Below the pieces are notes generated by a model that saw nothing but the letters and a program-made list of their open reading frames with translations, was not told the DNA's origin and made no database searches. The translations under genes were made by a program, and so were the position numbers. 64,000 nt of DNA from Hoeflea_A sp963921345 (GTDB lineage: Bacteria; Pseudomonadota; Alphaproteobacteria; Rhizobiales; Rhizobiaceae): positions 3,224,001 to 3,288,000 of the forward strand of contig CAWUFE020000007.1 of assembly GCA_963921345.3 (NCBI GenBank). The letters are read 5' to 3'. Each line of letters begins with the position of its first letter. Positions within the stretch are counted from its first letter, which is position 1. Shown in pieces: positions 44,467 through 52,325 of this stretch.

Positions 44467-44734
44467 AGGTCCAATCGACATTCAGGATTGCGGCGCCGGT
44501 TTGGCCAGATTTGTTCAGTTTCGTGTGCCGACGACGCAGGACATGCCGGCGCATATTCAAGGAGGAGGCGCGCGAAATTGGGCAAATCTGGCCAAATCCT
44601 TCGGACGCGGCCCGTTTCACCCCTGGTCTGCGTTATGAAATGCTTGAAGTGGCCGGCACTACGGCGCATTTCATGCCTAGCCAGCGGCAAAACGGGCCGC
44701 GCCGGCGCCACAATCCTGAGTGTCGATTGGACCT
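44467..44734. mobile_element. MITE-like element with 33-bp terminal inverted repeats
   Basis: Ends 44467-44499 and 44702-44734 are inverted copies of each other, 31 of 33 bases (AGGTCCAATCGACATTCAGG... and its complement). Inside are two more perfect pairs: TTTGGCCAGATTTG (44500-44513) with CAAATCTGGCCAAA (44583-44596), and ATGAAATGC (44635-44643) with GCATTTCAT (44666-44674). 268 bp, no transposase. The right end reaches into the stop codon of the amidohydrolase. I could not identify a target-site duplication. It may instead be a family of palindromic intergenic repeat. Confidence 0.6.
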
Positions 44735-46061
44735 AGCCCAGGCTGCGTTTGCGCAGCGCATGCGCCTTTTCGCGAAACTTCGCCCGGATTTCGGCTTCGT
44801 CGACACCGGTCATGACGCCATCCCGGACCAACAGCCGGCCGCCGGCGATGGTGTGCTTCACGTCGTCGGCGCGGCTCGAATAGACCAGGGTGGACGCGAC
44901 ATCGTAGACGGGCAGCGTGTGCGACTTGTCGAGGTCGACAACGATCACGTCGGCGGCCATGCCCGATTTCAACTGGCCGGTTTCCGGCCGGTTCATCGCT
45001 TTCGCACCGGTCGCAGTCGCCATCTCCAGAATTTCGTTGGTCTTCAGAAACTCGGCATCCGCGTTGCGCTCCTTGTGGGTGATGCCGGCGAACTTCATTT
45101 CCTGGAACATGTCGAGGGTGTTGTGGCTGGCCGGACCGTCGGTCGCCAGGCCGACGGTCACGCCGTGCTCCTGCACGCATTTGAGCGGCAGGACGCCGGA
45201 AGCGAGTTTGGCGTTGCAGCACGGACAGTGTGCGATCTTGGTCTCGGTTTCGGCCATCAGCCTGATGTCGGTCTCGTCGAGCTGGGTGCAATGGGCCGCC
45301 GTGACGTCGGATTTCAGGAAATCGATGGAATGCAGCCAACGCACGGCAGAGGTGCCGTAGTGCTCGGCGACATACTCCATCTCCTGGGGGTTTTCGGCCA
45401 GGTGAATGTGGATCGGCACGTCGTGGGCGTCGGCCACCTCGCGCACCAGGCGGAACATCTCCTCGCCGCAGGAATAGATGGCGTGCGGCGACAATCCGAT
45501 CTGCAGCATGCCGTCGAGGCTGTTGTGGTGCTCCGATACCAGGTCGCCGAAATTGTGCAGCGTCGTCCACGACCAGTCGGTGATCGATTCGTAGAGACCG
45601 CGATCGGCGAACCCGTAACCCAGCGTCGCGCGCAACGGGATTTTCCGGATCGCCTCTAGCTGCGGTTCGACCGCATAGGCGTCGAAATGCTCGTTGAAGG
45701 TGGTCACGCCGGATTTCGCCATTTCCACCAAGCCGTTGAGGCTCGCCCAGTACAGGGTTTCCGGATCGAAATTGCGCTTCAGCAGCCACATGGTCGACAG
45801 CCATTCGAACAGCCTGACGTCTTCGAGCAGTCCGCGCAACAGCAGGTTCGAGGCGATATGGGTGTGGCTGTCGCAAAAGCCGGGCATGACGGCGCAGTTC
45901 GTCGCATCGATGACTTCGGCCGCTCCCTGCGTATCGACCTCACCCGCCTCGCCGACCGCCTGGATCAGACCGCCCTTGATCGTCACCACGCCGGCTTCGA
46001 TCGGGTCGCCGCCGCCCATGGGCAAGACGGTTCCGTTGATGATGGCAAAGTCTGCGGTCAT
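44733..46061 (-). CDS. Amidohydrolase-family deaminase (TRZ/ATZ type)
   Basis: 442-residue cytoplasmic metal-dependent hydrolase. Metal and catalytic motifs in order: GFCDSHTHIASNLLLRG (HxH), HIHLAENPQEME (His), TAAHCTQLDE (His), GLATDGPASHN (Asp), with the hinge LATDGPASHNTLDMF typical of S-adenosylhomocysteine/8-oxoguanine/atrazine-type deaminases. Substrate probably an aminated purine-like or amidine compound. The gene lies 107 bases from a BMP-type nucleoside-binding protein, consistent with nucleobase use. The stop codon overlaps the end of the MITE-like element. Confidence 0.82.
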   Translation of the reverse strand: MTADFAIINGTVLPMGGGDPIEAGVVTIKGGLIQAVGEAGEVDTQGAAEVIDATNCAVMPGFCDSHTHIASNLLLRGLLEDVRLFEWLSTMWLLKRNFDPETLYWASLNGLVEMAKSGVTTFNEHFDAYAVEPQLEAIRKIPLRATLGYGFADRGLYESITDWSWTTLHNFGDLVSEHHNSLDGMLQIGLSPHAIYSCGEEMFRLVREVADAHDVPIHIHLAENPQEMEYVAEHYGTSAVRWLHSIDFLKSDVTAAHCTQLDETDIRLMAETETKIAHCPCCNAKLASGVLPLKCVQEHGVTVGLATDGPASHNTLDMFQEMKFAGITHKERNADAEFLKTNEILEMATATGAKAMNRPETGQLKSGMAADVIVVDLDKSHTLPVYDVASTLVYSSRADDVKHTIAGGRLLVRDGVMTGVDEAEIRAKFREKAHALRKRSLG

Positions 46062-46110
46062 GTCTGAAGTTCCTTTTTCGTGGTCAGCCGGCGCTTCGGC
46101 CGAGCGGAAC

Positions 46111-46139
46111 CGATCCGCCGCCGCGCGGGCGACGGATCG
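46111..46139 (-). promoter_or_regulatory. Hairpin after the BMP-type binding-protein gene
   Basis: CGATCCG (46111-46117) pairs with CGGATCG (46133-46139), with a GC-rich inner part. It is less perfect than the other three transporter hairpins but in the same relation to a binding-protein gene and its downstream neighbour, here the amidohydrolase. No T-tract. Confidence 0.4.
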
Positions 46140-46168
46140 TCGTCGGGAGGGTGAATTCGAAAGACCGG

Positions 46169-47260
46169 TCAGCTGGGCAGGTCGCCCTCGACCCCGTCCA
46201 CGAACCAGTTCATGGAGTGAATGGCCTTGTCCTCCAAAGCGGTTCCGGCCGGGATGACCTCGCCACCGTCGCGATTGACGATGGGACCGGCAAAGGGATG
46301 CAGGTCGCCGCTGATGATGGCCGTGCGTGTGGCTTCCGCCGCTTGCACGACCTCAGGCGCCAGGTTCTCGTTGTAGGGCGCAAGCTGCACGACGTCTTCG
46401 GCAAACCCGTCCCAGGAGGAGCGCGACTGCCAGCTGCCCTCGAGGGCATCACGCACGCGACGGATGTAGTAGGGACCCCAGTTGTTGACGACGCCGGTGA
46501 GATGGGCGTTCGGTCCGAACGCGCTCATGTCGTTGTCCTGACCGAAGGAAAAAACGCCGCTTTCCTCGGCAACCTGCGTCGGCGCGGTGCTGTTGGTGAT
46601 CTGGGTCAGGATATCGGCGCCCTGGGCGATATGCGTCTTGGCCGCATCCGCCTCCAGGCCGGGGTCATACCACTTGTTGACCCAGATGACGCGGAGCTCG
46701 ATGTCCGGCCTGATCTTGCGCGCCGAGAGCGCCAGGGCATTGATGCTCATCACCACTTCGGGAATCGGAAACGAGGCAATGACCCCGATGATGCCGGATT
46801 TGCTCTGGTGCGCTGCAATCACGCCGAAAACCGTGCGGGCCTCGTGGAACCGCGCGTTGTAGGCGCTGACATTGTCGGCGGTCTTGTAGCCGGTATTGTT
46901 CTCGAACAGCACGTCTGGAAACCGCTCGGCGACGCTGATCGTCGGATCCATGTAGCCGAACGAGCAGGTGAAGATCAGCTTGTGGCCGGACCGGGCGAGC
47001 CGCATGATGACCCGCTCCGAATCCGGTCCCTCGGGCACATTGTCGACATAGGTCGTCTCGATCCTGTCGCCGAGCGCCTCGACCAGTTGCTGGCGCCCGA
47101 TCTCGTGCCGGTAGGACCAGCCGAAATCGTTGACCGGGCTCGGATAGACGAAACCGACCTTGAGCGGCTCGGCAGCGCGAGCCACCCATGGCGCCGCAAC
47201 AAGCGTGCCGGCCGCCAGACCGGATTTGAGCAAGGTTCTTCTGTTGATCGGTAAAGTCAT
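46169..47260 (-). CDS. BMP-family solute-binding protein (nucleoside/basic membrane protein type)
   Basis: 363 residues. Twin-arginine-like signal INRRTLLKSGLAAGTLVAAPWVARA with cleavage near residue 30. Mature landmarks: VGFVYPSPVNDFGWSYRH (BMP signature opening) and GVIASFPIPEVVMSINA. GGAGG stands six bases before ATG 47260, so that start beats the ATG two codons upstream. Binds purine nucleosides in known family members. The usual permease and ATPase genes are absent nearby; the amidohydrolase downstream is the only partner seen. Confidence 0.82.
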   Translation of the reverse strand: MTLPINRRTLLKSGLAAGTLVAAPWVARAAEPLKVGFVYPSPVNDFGWSYRHEIGRQQLVEALGDRIETTYVDNVPEGPDSERVIMRLARSGHKLIFTCSFGYMDPTISVAERFPDVLFENNTGYKTADNVSAYNARFHEARTVFGVIAAHQSKSGIIGVIASFPIPEVVMSINALALSARKIRPDIELRVIWVNKWYDPGLEADAAKTHIAQGADILTQITNSTAPTQVAEESGVFSFGQDNDMSAFGPNAHLTGVVNNWGPYYIRRVRDALEGSWQSRSSWDGFAEDVVQLAPYNENLAPEVVQAAEATRTAIISGDLHPFAGPIVNRDGGEVIPAGTALEDKAIHSMNWFVDGVEGDLPS

Positions 47261-47797
47261 GGTCATCCTCCCTGCGCGGCGGCAAATCGGCTCGCCTGGA
47301 GGACGGGCGAGCCGTCTCCATCCATTCTCGCCAACACATCCGCTGCGACGCTAAGCCGGCCGGTGGATTTGCGAAGTTCAGCTCTTCCTCGCCCGGTCGG
47401 TCGGGCCGGTAGCGCGGTGCGCCTGCCGCCCTGATAGCGCAACGATACGGTTCGTTAATGTTGACAACAAGCGCAAAGAAATGCCCTGACTGTGCGAAAA
47501 AACCGCACGGAAGAGGCCGCTTCCCGCCATGGCCTTTGGCCGATCAACGGCAATGTCCTCAGACACCGGACACGCGAGCCCCGCCGCCGATCCGCGCCGC
47601 GGCGGAAACGGTCCGCTTTATTTGCAAAGGCAAATTTTCAACCGCTGATATCTGTTAATCGGCTAATGTTCGCGATAACGTGCCTGCCACGATCCTTGGG
47701 GCGGGTCAAAGTCGGAGCAACTGGCGCTGCACGGCCGGGGTCAATGGAACGACTTTGAAACTGCACTTTGGGTCGCGGGGACTTGCAGCTACATCGC
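47261..47797. other. Gene-poor stretch upstream of the BMP gene
   Basis: About 540 bases without a convincing gene. Two small frames, 47492-47758 and 47378-47566, are without ribosome-binding site or recognisable features. A TTGACAAC sequence at 47460 is promoter-like on the + strand but has no clear -10. Confidence 0.4.
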
Positions 47798-48082
47798 ATG
47801 ATTTCTGTTGCAGCCGCTTCGATGGCGGTCGCGGCGGTTGTCGCCGCCCTGTTTGCCGCTTCGTTGCAAAGCAGCGAGGACAATGACATGGCAGTTGAAC
47901 GACAAGCCGTTCCGGTCGGGCTGCCGCTGGAAGTCAGCTGCTGGGATGGGTCTACGGCCAAGCTCGGCGGCAGAGCGGACCGATTGTATCCGGTGTATTT
48001 TGGAGAGGTCACCAAAGACGAGGAGAAGAACACGCTGGCCTATGATTTGTCCGCGCTCGGAGACGACGGATGCATGCAATAG
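47798..48082 (+). CDS. Small exported or membrane-anchored protein, function unknown
   Basis: 94 residues from ATG 47798. A hydrophobic N-terminus MISVAAASMAVAAVVAALFAA works as signal or anchor; the rest (SSEDNDMAVERQAVPVGLP, SCWDGSTAKLGGRADRLYP) is hydrophilic. Two cysteines, SCWDG and DDGCMQ, may pair. No known domain. Its stop is followed by the structured segment that ends at the strong terminator, so that segment could also be this gene's long 3' UTR. Confidence 0.5.
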   Translation: MISVAAASMAVAAVVAALFAASLQSSEDNDMAVERQAVPVGLPLEVSCWDGSTAKLGGRADRLYPVYFGEVTKDEEKNTLAYDLSALGDDGCMQ

Positions 48083-48125
48083 AAAACGCCGCCAGACAAC
48101 CGTTGGTTGGCCGGCGGCGCCTCTT

Positions 48126-48302
48126 GGGTCTGGCTTCATCGTCCAGGTTTCGACAACCTTTGCCTGGGCGATGAATCAGTGTGTCCTGATACGACAAACT
48201 CCCATTGTCGAGTGGCATCCGATTCTGCCATTCAACTAGGCGCACCAAGGCCAGACTCCCCGGCCCGGCTTCAGTGAAAACGAAGCTGGGCCGGTTTTTT
48301 TT
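48126..48302 (+). ncRNA. Candidate structured RNA with multibranch fold
   Basis: Outer stem 48126-48134 with 48250-48258 (9 bp, one GU) closes a loop with three hairpins. The first is 48136-48147 with 48163-48174 (12 bp, TCATCGTCCAGG/CCTGGGCGATGA, one GU). The second is 48192-48197 with 48205-48210 (CGACAA/TTGTCG). The third is 48213-48217 with 48226-48230 (TGGCA/TGCCA). A terminator hairpin follows directly. Another hairpin precedes it at 48087-48119. I do not recognise the family; it may be a small RNA or a structured 3' UTR of the preceding gene. Promoter not located. Confidence 0.45.
48260..48302 (+). terminator. Strong rho-independent terminator
   Basis: 13-bp stem 48260-48272 with 48282-48294 (one GU), 9-base loop AGTGAAAAC, followed by eight T. 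It closes the rightward transcript covering 47798-48302; no leftward transcript ends here. Confidence 0.88.
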
Positions 48303-48490
48303 ACGGATGCTGGATCATAATTTGAAATGCCGGTTCCGTCCATGCTGGGCGGGAGAATTGAACGAGCTCTACAACTAAAGTTGGAGAACCGCGCGGGTAT
48401 CCGGATAGCGCGATAATGACAATTGTCGACCGTTACTCATCCGCGACACGGTGCTCACAGGACAACGCGCGTGCCTGACTATCGGTTTTG

Positions 48491-48691
48491 CTACTCGTCG
48501 AGTTCGAACAGGTCATGCACGCTCACATCGAGAGCTCGAGCCAACTTCAGCGCCAACAAGGTCGACGGGATGAATACGCGCTTTTCGACTGTGTTGATGG
48601 TCTTGCGGGACACGCCAACCCGTTCCGCCAATTGCGCCTGCGTTAAACCTGCCGCTTTGCGATGTTCGGGCAGGCGGGTGACAAGCTTCAT
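48491..48691 (-). CDS. XRE-family helix-turn-helix regulator
   Basis: 66-residue single-domain Cro/CI-type protein: MKLVTRLPEHRKAAGLTQAQLAERVGVSRKTINTVEKR, ending VSVHDLFELDE. The HTH spans about residues 15-45. Its ATG overlaps the stop of the membrane-protein gene (ATGA). Such short XRE proteins usually repress their own operon together with a membrane protein gene; the palindromes at 49108-49158 are candidate sites. Confidence 0.85.
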   Translation of the reverse strand: MKLVTRLPEHRKAAGLTQAQLAERVGVSRKTINTVEKRVFIPSTLLALKLARALDVSVHDLFELDE

Positions 48692-49095
48692 ACACGGCCT
48701 TTGAGGTCGAACCACACGAATGGCAGAAGAAATGCCGCTCCGGTCAAGGTGCCCATGGCGGCGAACGCCACGTGATATTCTACTCCACCGCTCGACAGGA
48801 AGAAACCGAAGACCGGATACAACAGCAACGCGACCCAGTAGCCGACGCCTTGCGCTCGACGGAAGTCGTCGGAAAAGCCCTCGTCACGTGCCATGGTGGC
48901 GCTGCGCTTCCCGGCAGACATGAGCGCGACCAAAACACTTGCGGCCGACACAATCCCGAATGCCGCCGGGATCCACGGGGAGATTGGATCAGGCCGGCCG
49001 GTCAGAATGGCCATCGCGGCGTATAAAAGGCAAACCAGACCTGTCAGGCCAAAAGCGGCAACGCGGATGTTCAGCAGGGAATTCGCAGACAACAT
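48688..49095 (-). CDS. Four-helix membrane protein paired with the XRE regulator
   Basis: 135 residues, four hydrophobic helices (about 10-30, 37-60, 86-104 and 108-126), starting MLSANSLLNIRVAAFGLTGLVC. AAGGAGG precedes ATG 49095. Resembles small multi-helix membrane proteins commonly co-encoded with XRE regulators; the role is unknown, possibly in stress or envelope signalling. Confidence 0.7.
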   Translation of the reverse strand: MLSANSLLNIRVAAFGLTGLVCLLYAAMAILTGRPDPISPWIPAAFGIVSAASVLVALMSAGKRSATMARDEGFSDDFRRAQGVGYWVALLLYPVFGFFLSSGGVEYHVAFAAMGTLTGAAFLLPFVWFDLKGRV

Positions 49096-49107
49096 GGCAA
49101 CCTCCTT

Positions 49108-49158
49108 GTAACCTTTAGGTGACTTTCTCACTTTGGCCGGTGTAACGTCAAGGTTACA
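49108..49158. promoter_or_regulatory. Two palindromic operator candidates of the XRE operon
   Basis: Perfect TGTAAC-N6-GTTACA at 49141-49158, and a weaker GTAACC-TTTA-GGTGAC at 49108-49123 next to the ribosome-binding site of the membrane-protein gene. Both share the GTAAC half-site, as expected for cooperative binding of a small XRE protein. A TTGACG on the minus strand lies inside the first. Confidence 0.55.
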
Positions 49159-49307
49159 TTGAGCAAGCAGCTGGCTCGCATTTCGCGGCATACGGACCAC
49201 ACGCTCGTCGGCTGTTGACGGTGGGCAGAGGACGTTAACCCAGAATATTAGGTGGCCATTCAGTTTCGCGCATTAGATGTATCCCGAACCCCGAACGGGA
49301 GTCCGGC

Positions 49308-49379
49308 CTGTTTTATCTTCTTAACCCGCTACAAGGCAGGATCGGACGCGGCAAATGGTGGTTGCCTCAACCGATATGA
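49308..49379 (+). pseudogene. Relic of a DUF805 gene start
   Basis: 23 codons, LFYLLNPLQGRIGRGKWW then LPQPI and TGA, match the start of the DUF805 gene at 51804 (MLYLFNPMQGRIGRGYWW) in most positions. The ATG has become CTG and the frame ends before the membrane helices. The rest of the gene is gone. It is part of the older copy of the segmental duplication. Confidence 0.65.
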
Positions 49380-49415
49380 ATTGAAGCGCCACAACCAGAA
49401 GCCCAGGAGGGTTGG

Positions 49416-49613
49416 GTGACAGTTGAGCAACAGTTCTTTTTGCTGATCGTGATTGCCTTCAGCCCGACGTTGTTCGTGCCCGCTGTGATGGCGATCAGAG
49501 GGATCTATCTTCTTGGTCAGAAGGGACGCGTGATTGCTGGAGTGGGCTTGATTCTGGCCAGCATTGCCACCCTTATCCTGATCCTCGTCTTGTTTTTTCG
49601 TTTCGTTAGCTGA
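49416..49613 (+). CDS. Two-helix membrane protein, paralogue of 52326-52547
   Basis: 65 residues from GTG 49416 with AGGAGG five bases upstream. Two helices flank the conserved loop RGIYLLGQKGRVIAG; the same loop (RGIYLFGQRRTLLG) is in the gene at 52326. No known domain. Probably expressed, since the ribosome-binding site is good, although the DUF805 gene in front of it is lost. Confidence 0.6.
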   Translation: MTVEQQFFLLIVIAFSPTLFVPAVMAIRGIYLLGQKGRVIAGVGLILASIATLILILVLFFRFVS

Positions 49614-49823
49614 ACAGGCTCCCAGACGGAGCGCACGAAATGGAAACGTGAAACCGGGGAACTGAACATGTCGCTAAAGACCCAACCGGCTTAGCAACGC
49701 TCAGCGGCCGAAGGATGGTTGCCAGCAACAGAGGATCGCATCTCATGGACATCGACTGGTCGCAATTGAAGGGAGGGTATCGAGCACAAGTGAATTGAGC
49801 GAATTGCTTGACGACCTCATGTC

Positions 49824-50523
49824 GTGGAGCACGCTGTACCGCTGAGGGTCAGCGAGATGTCGCCTGACAAGTGCAATTCACTTTGGGGAGTTCGGTACAC
49901 ATCAATGCAATATATCAATGCGCTCGGAACGACCTACTCCGAAGCTCGGTTGACGGAGTTGCTGGGCAGTTGCCCAAAGCATCAATCGGATGACTTTTTC
50001 TTTTTTTGGCTGCCCTATGAGGGGGGGAGTCTGGGTTCACTTCGACTTTGTCGAGCCAAATGAGGACGCGCGGATCGGAATAGATGAAGCCGTTTGCACC
50101 AGTATCGACTTCACCCTCCGCTCATTCGGTGACAGCACGCCCTATGCCGGCGAGCTGCCATACAAGATTCCGAATCCGCTCACTCTCAAGGCTGTCGAGG
50201 AAGCTGTCGGCAGAGCATTCCACATCGACGAATACAACGAAACCAAGCTCGAAGCGGTCTATAAATCAGCTTTCGGCCGTGTAGGCACGCGACGCAGACC
50301 TTACAAACGAACCTGCTATCACTTTAGACCGGAAAAAGGCGTCACTTTGAAAGTGTGGTTTTCCGACGGTGTTCCCTGGAGACTTGTGGTCACGCTGGAA
50401 GACCGCAATGAGGCTCAAAGTGCTGTTGAACAGGAGCCAGCAATGTCCCGAAGCGCATCGGCGCTATCAGCTCTGAAAGCGGTCAGCTCGCGAGCATCGC
50501 GGCTTCTATTTGGCCGACGCTGA
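49824..50523 (+). pseudogene. Hypothetical gene frameshifted in a run of seven G
   Basis: The first frame (GTG 49824 or ATG 49857) gives about 65 residues ending QSDDFFFFWLPYEGG, and the second, from about 50020, continues GGVWVHFDFVEPNEDARIG to a TGA at 50523. Removing one G from the run 50021-50027 joins them into about 230 residues. The joined protein has a charged middle and a basic tail (SSRASRLLFGRR), no signal peptide and no family I recognise. Contingency-type phase variation, a real mutation or a homopolymer error are all possible. The end overlaps the radical SAM gene, tail to tail, by 18 bases. Confidence 0.5.
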
Positions 50524-51483
50524 CAGCTCCGTCCGGTCGCCGGAAGAATACTGGACCCTCTCGAAGGTCTTTCTTCCCCGGATATTGCTCTTGTTGCACT
50601 TGTCCCAGCAGACCTGATAGCACCGCTGCGGTTCGTTTTTCAGAGTATCGCCGTAGCCGGCCCAGCTGTGGATGATGTCCTCTATCCGGTCGACATTGGC
50701 GATCCTCGTGGATTCGTTGCACAGATCCGGAAAGCTCTCCTCCACGTCGACATTCGTCATCCAGCAGCAGGGAACGATGTAGCCCTGGCTGCTGTGGCCG
50801 ATCGGGTGGCCGTGGAAGCAGGCGGGGTCGAGCACGTCGCCCTTTTCGTAACGGCCGGGACTACGCGCCATCATGTACTGCTCGTCCGGCTTCAGCGGAT
50901 CCTCTGGTCCGCGCCACCGCGACGACAGGCAGATGTTCAGATTGAGGGAATGCTCGGCAGCCAGTGCCTTGACGTCGTCGAGCGTGTGCTGGTTGTAGTT
51001 GAAGACGATGTGCTGCCACTCGGTTTCAATTCCGTGTTCCCTGGCCAGCAGCATCATTTCGAACAGGTATTCGCCATTCTGATTGACGCGATGCCGGTGG
51101 CTGTCTTTGGGAAGACCATCGATCCCGAAGGTCCATTTGGCGTCGGAATGGGTTTGGAACGCTTCGCGAAACCAGCCCCTCGGTCTGTGACTGGCCGCCG
51201 TGAACACCTCGACCTTTCTTCGCTTTCCCTTGGCCAGATCGAGCATTTCGATGAAATCGGGATGAAAGACCGGGTCGCCGACGGTGCCGCAGAAGATAAT
51301 GCGATCGAAATAGCCCAGTATCTTCTTGTAGTCGCCCATCGAAATGTCGGACGAAATGCCCTTCAGCTGGTTCTTCCAGACTGGGCTCTGCCGCGTGCAG
51401 CGGGAACAAAGCAGCGTGCATCTCGACGTTATGTCGAGATTGACGGAACTGGCGGTAAACGATGTGGAAATGTTGGTCTTCAA
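50506..51483 (-). CDS. Radical SAM protein with SPASM-like cysteine tail
   Basis: 325 residues. Radical SAM cluster motif CTLLCSRCTRQ (CxxxCxxC, near residue 22), then FGIDGLPKD-type barrel strands. The C-terminal part carries further cysteines (DPACFHGH, IVPCCWM, CYQVCWDKC) as in SPASM/twitch domains that hold extra iron-sulfur clusters. The start is TTG 51483, bounded by an upstream stop. It stands alone: no peptide precursor, glycosyltransferase or maturation partner was seen nearby. Substrate unknown; codon use is a little different from neighbours, fitting acquired DNA. Confidence 0.78.
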   Translation of the reverse strand: MKTNISTSFTASSVNLDITSRCTLLCSRCTRQSPVWKNQLKGISSDISMGDYKKILGYFDRIIFCGTVGDPVFHPDFIEMLDLAKGKRRKVEVFTAASHRPRGWFREAFQTHSDAKWTFGIDGLPKDSHRHRVNQNGEYLFEMMLLAREHGIETEWQHIVFNYNQHTLDDVKALAAEHSLNLNICLSSRWRGPEDPLKPDEQYMMARSPGRYEKGDVLDPACFHGHPIGHSSQGYIVPCCWMTNVDVEESFPDLCNESTRIANVDRIEDIIHSWAGYGDTLKNEPQRCYQVCWDKCNKSNIRGRKTFERVQYSSGDRTELSASAK

Positions 51484-51803
51484 GTGCTTTCTGCCTTCAC
51501 CGACTCAATACCTGGCACAGGTTGGATTATGGGAACTTTATCAAACTCTTAGCTGATTCCGCATTGCATTCCAGATTAGAAGTCCTGTCGAAAACATCAA
51601 GAGCCAAGTGAGCCGGCGATCGACCGATGCATCGGAATGCCGGGCTCCCGGCAGGATCCTCTCACGGCTTCGTGACGGAAACCTCGCCAGAGGCTGCGTC
51701 GAACTTCCAAGGCCGACATCTGACAAAATTTTAACCCAAAAATTTAGCTGCCAATTCATTTTCTCGCATTAGTAGAAATCCGAAATCGGAACGGAGTTTC
51801 GGG
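51484..51803. other. Upstream region of the DUF805 gene
   Basis: 320 bases without a supported gene. A 72-codon leftward frame (51541-51759) ends in a hydrophobic stretch but has no ribosome-binding site. The right part (51731-51803) is the segment duplicated at 49235, probably the DUF805 promoter. Confidence 0.4.
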
Positions 51804-52241
51804 ATGCTCTATCTTTTCAATCCAATGCAAGGTCGAATCGGGCGCGGATACTGGTGGATGCTGCAGTTGATAATTTTCACGCTGGCGTTCGCCTGCCTGA
51901 TCTTTTCAGCCGTGGTTCTCGCTGATCCTTCGGCCTCATACGATACGCGCACTTCGAGCGAGCAGGCCATGTTCGTGTTCGTCGTCGTGATGATGGTCTA
52001 CATGAATTTCTGCGCCTGCCAAAACCGGCTGCGCGATTCGGGACGCAGCGGTTTCTGGTATCTGACCTTCCTCCTGCCCTATGCCGGAACCGGATTGATG
52101 ATCTACTTCTGTGGGGTCGAGGCCGGCGGCAACATCGACCGGACTCCTCACCAGCGGCCGAGGCCGACGCCCGAACCGCAGTCAGCGCCGGAAGTTGCCA
52201 AGCGAGCCAGCCCGACCCGCCCGGTTTTCGGGCGCAGGTGA
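51804..52241 (+). CDS. DUF805 family membrane protein
   Basis: 145 residues. Opening MLYLFNPMQGRIGRGYWWM and loop CQNRLRDSGRSGFWYL are DUF805 hallmarks (NRxRDxGxSGW). Three to four helices between residues 18 and 110, then a Pro-rich basic tail (HQRPRPTPEPQ, SPTRPVFGRR) that is unusual in length. GGAACGGAG lies upstream. Function unknown. Confidence 0.82.
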   Translation: MLYLFNPMQGRIGRGYWWMLQLIIFTLAFACLIFSAVVLADPSASYDTRTSSEQAMFVFVVVMMVYMNFCACQNRLRDSGRSGFWYLTFLLPYAGTGLMIYFCGVEAGGNIDRTPHQRPRPTPEPQSAPEVAKRASPTRPVFGRR

Positions 52242-52325
52242 CGATCTGCCCGCGGTCGTCGTTTCCTCGTCGGCCGTCGGGTCAAGCCGTCAAACTCCGA
52301 CCGACATCCCCGGTGGTGAACAACG

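Larger units (their letters stand above)
49235..49613 (+). repeat. Left copy of a decayed segmental duplication
   Basis: From TTAACCCA at 49235 through CGCATTAG at 49268, the DUF805 relic at 49308 and the 65-residue gene at 49416, this copy parallels 51731-52547: TTAACCCA, CGCATTAG, a DUF805 gene and a homologous two-helix gene. Most of the DUF805 body is missing here. The match is seen by eye and is diverged, so the duplication is old. Confidence 0.55.

Noticed and set aside
44400..44711. Small frames with a recurring VDWT-type stretch on both strands
   Set aside because: They fall within the inverted-repeat element and derive from its palindromic sequence rather than from a gene.
51541..51759. 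72-codon minus-strand frame next to the radical SAM gene, considered as a peptide precursor
   Set aside because: No leader/core pattern, no ribosome-binding site, and it overlaps the DUF805 upstream region.
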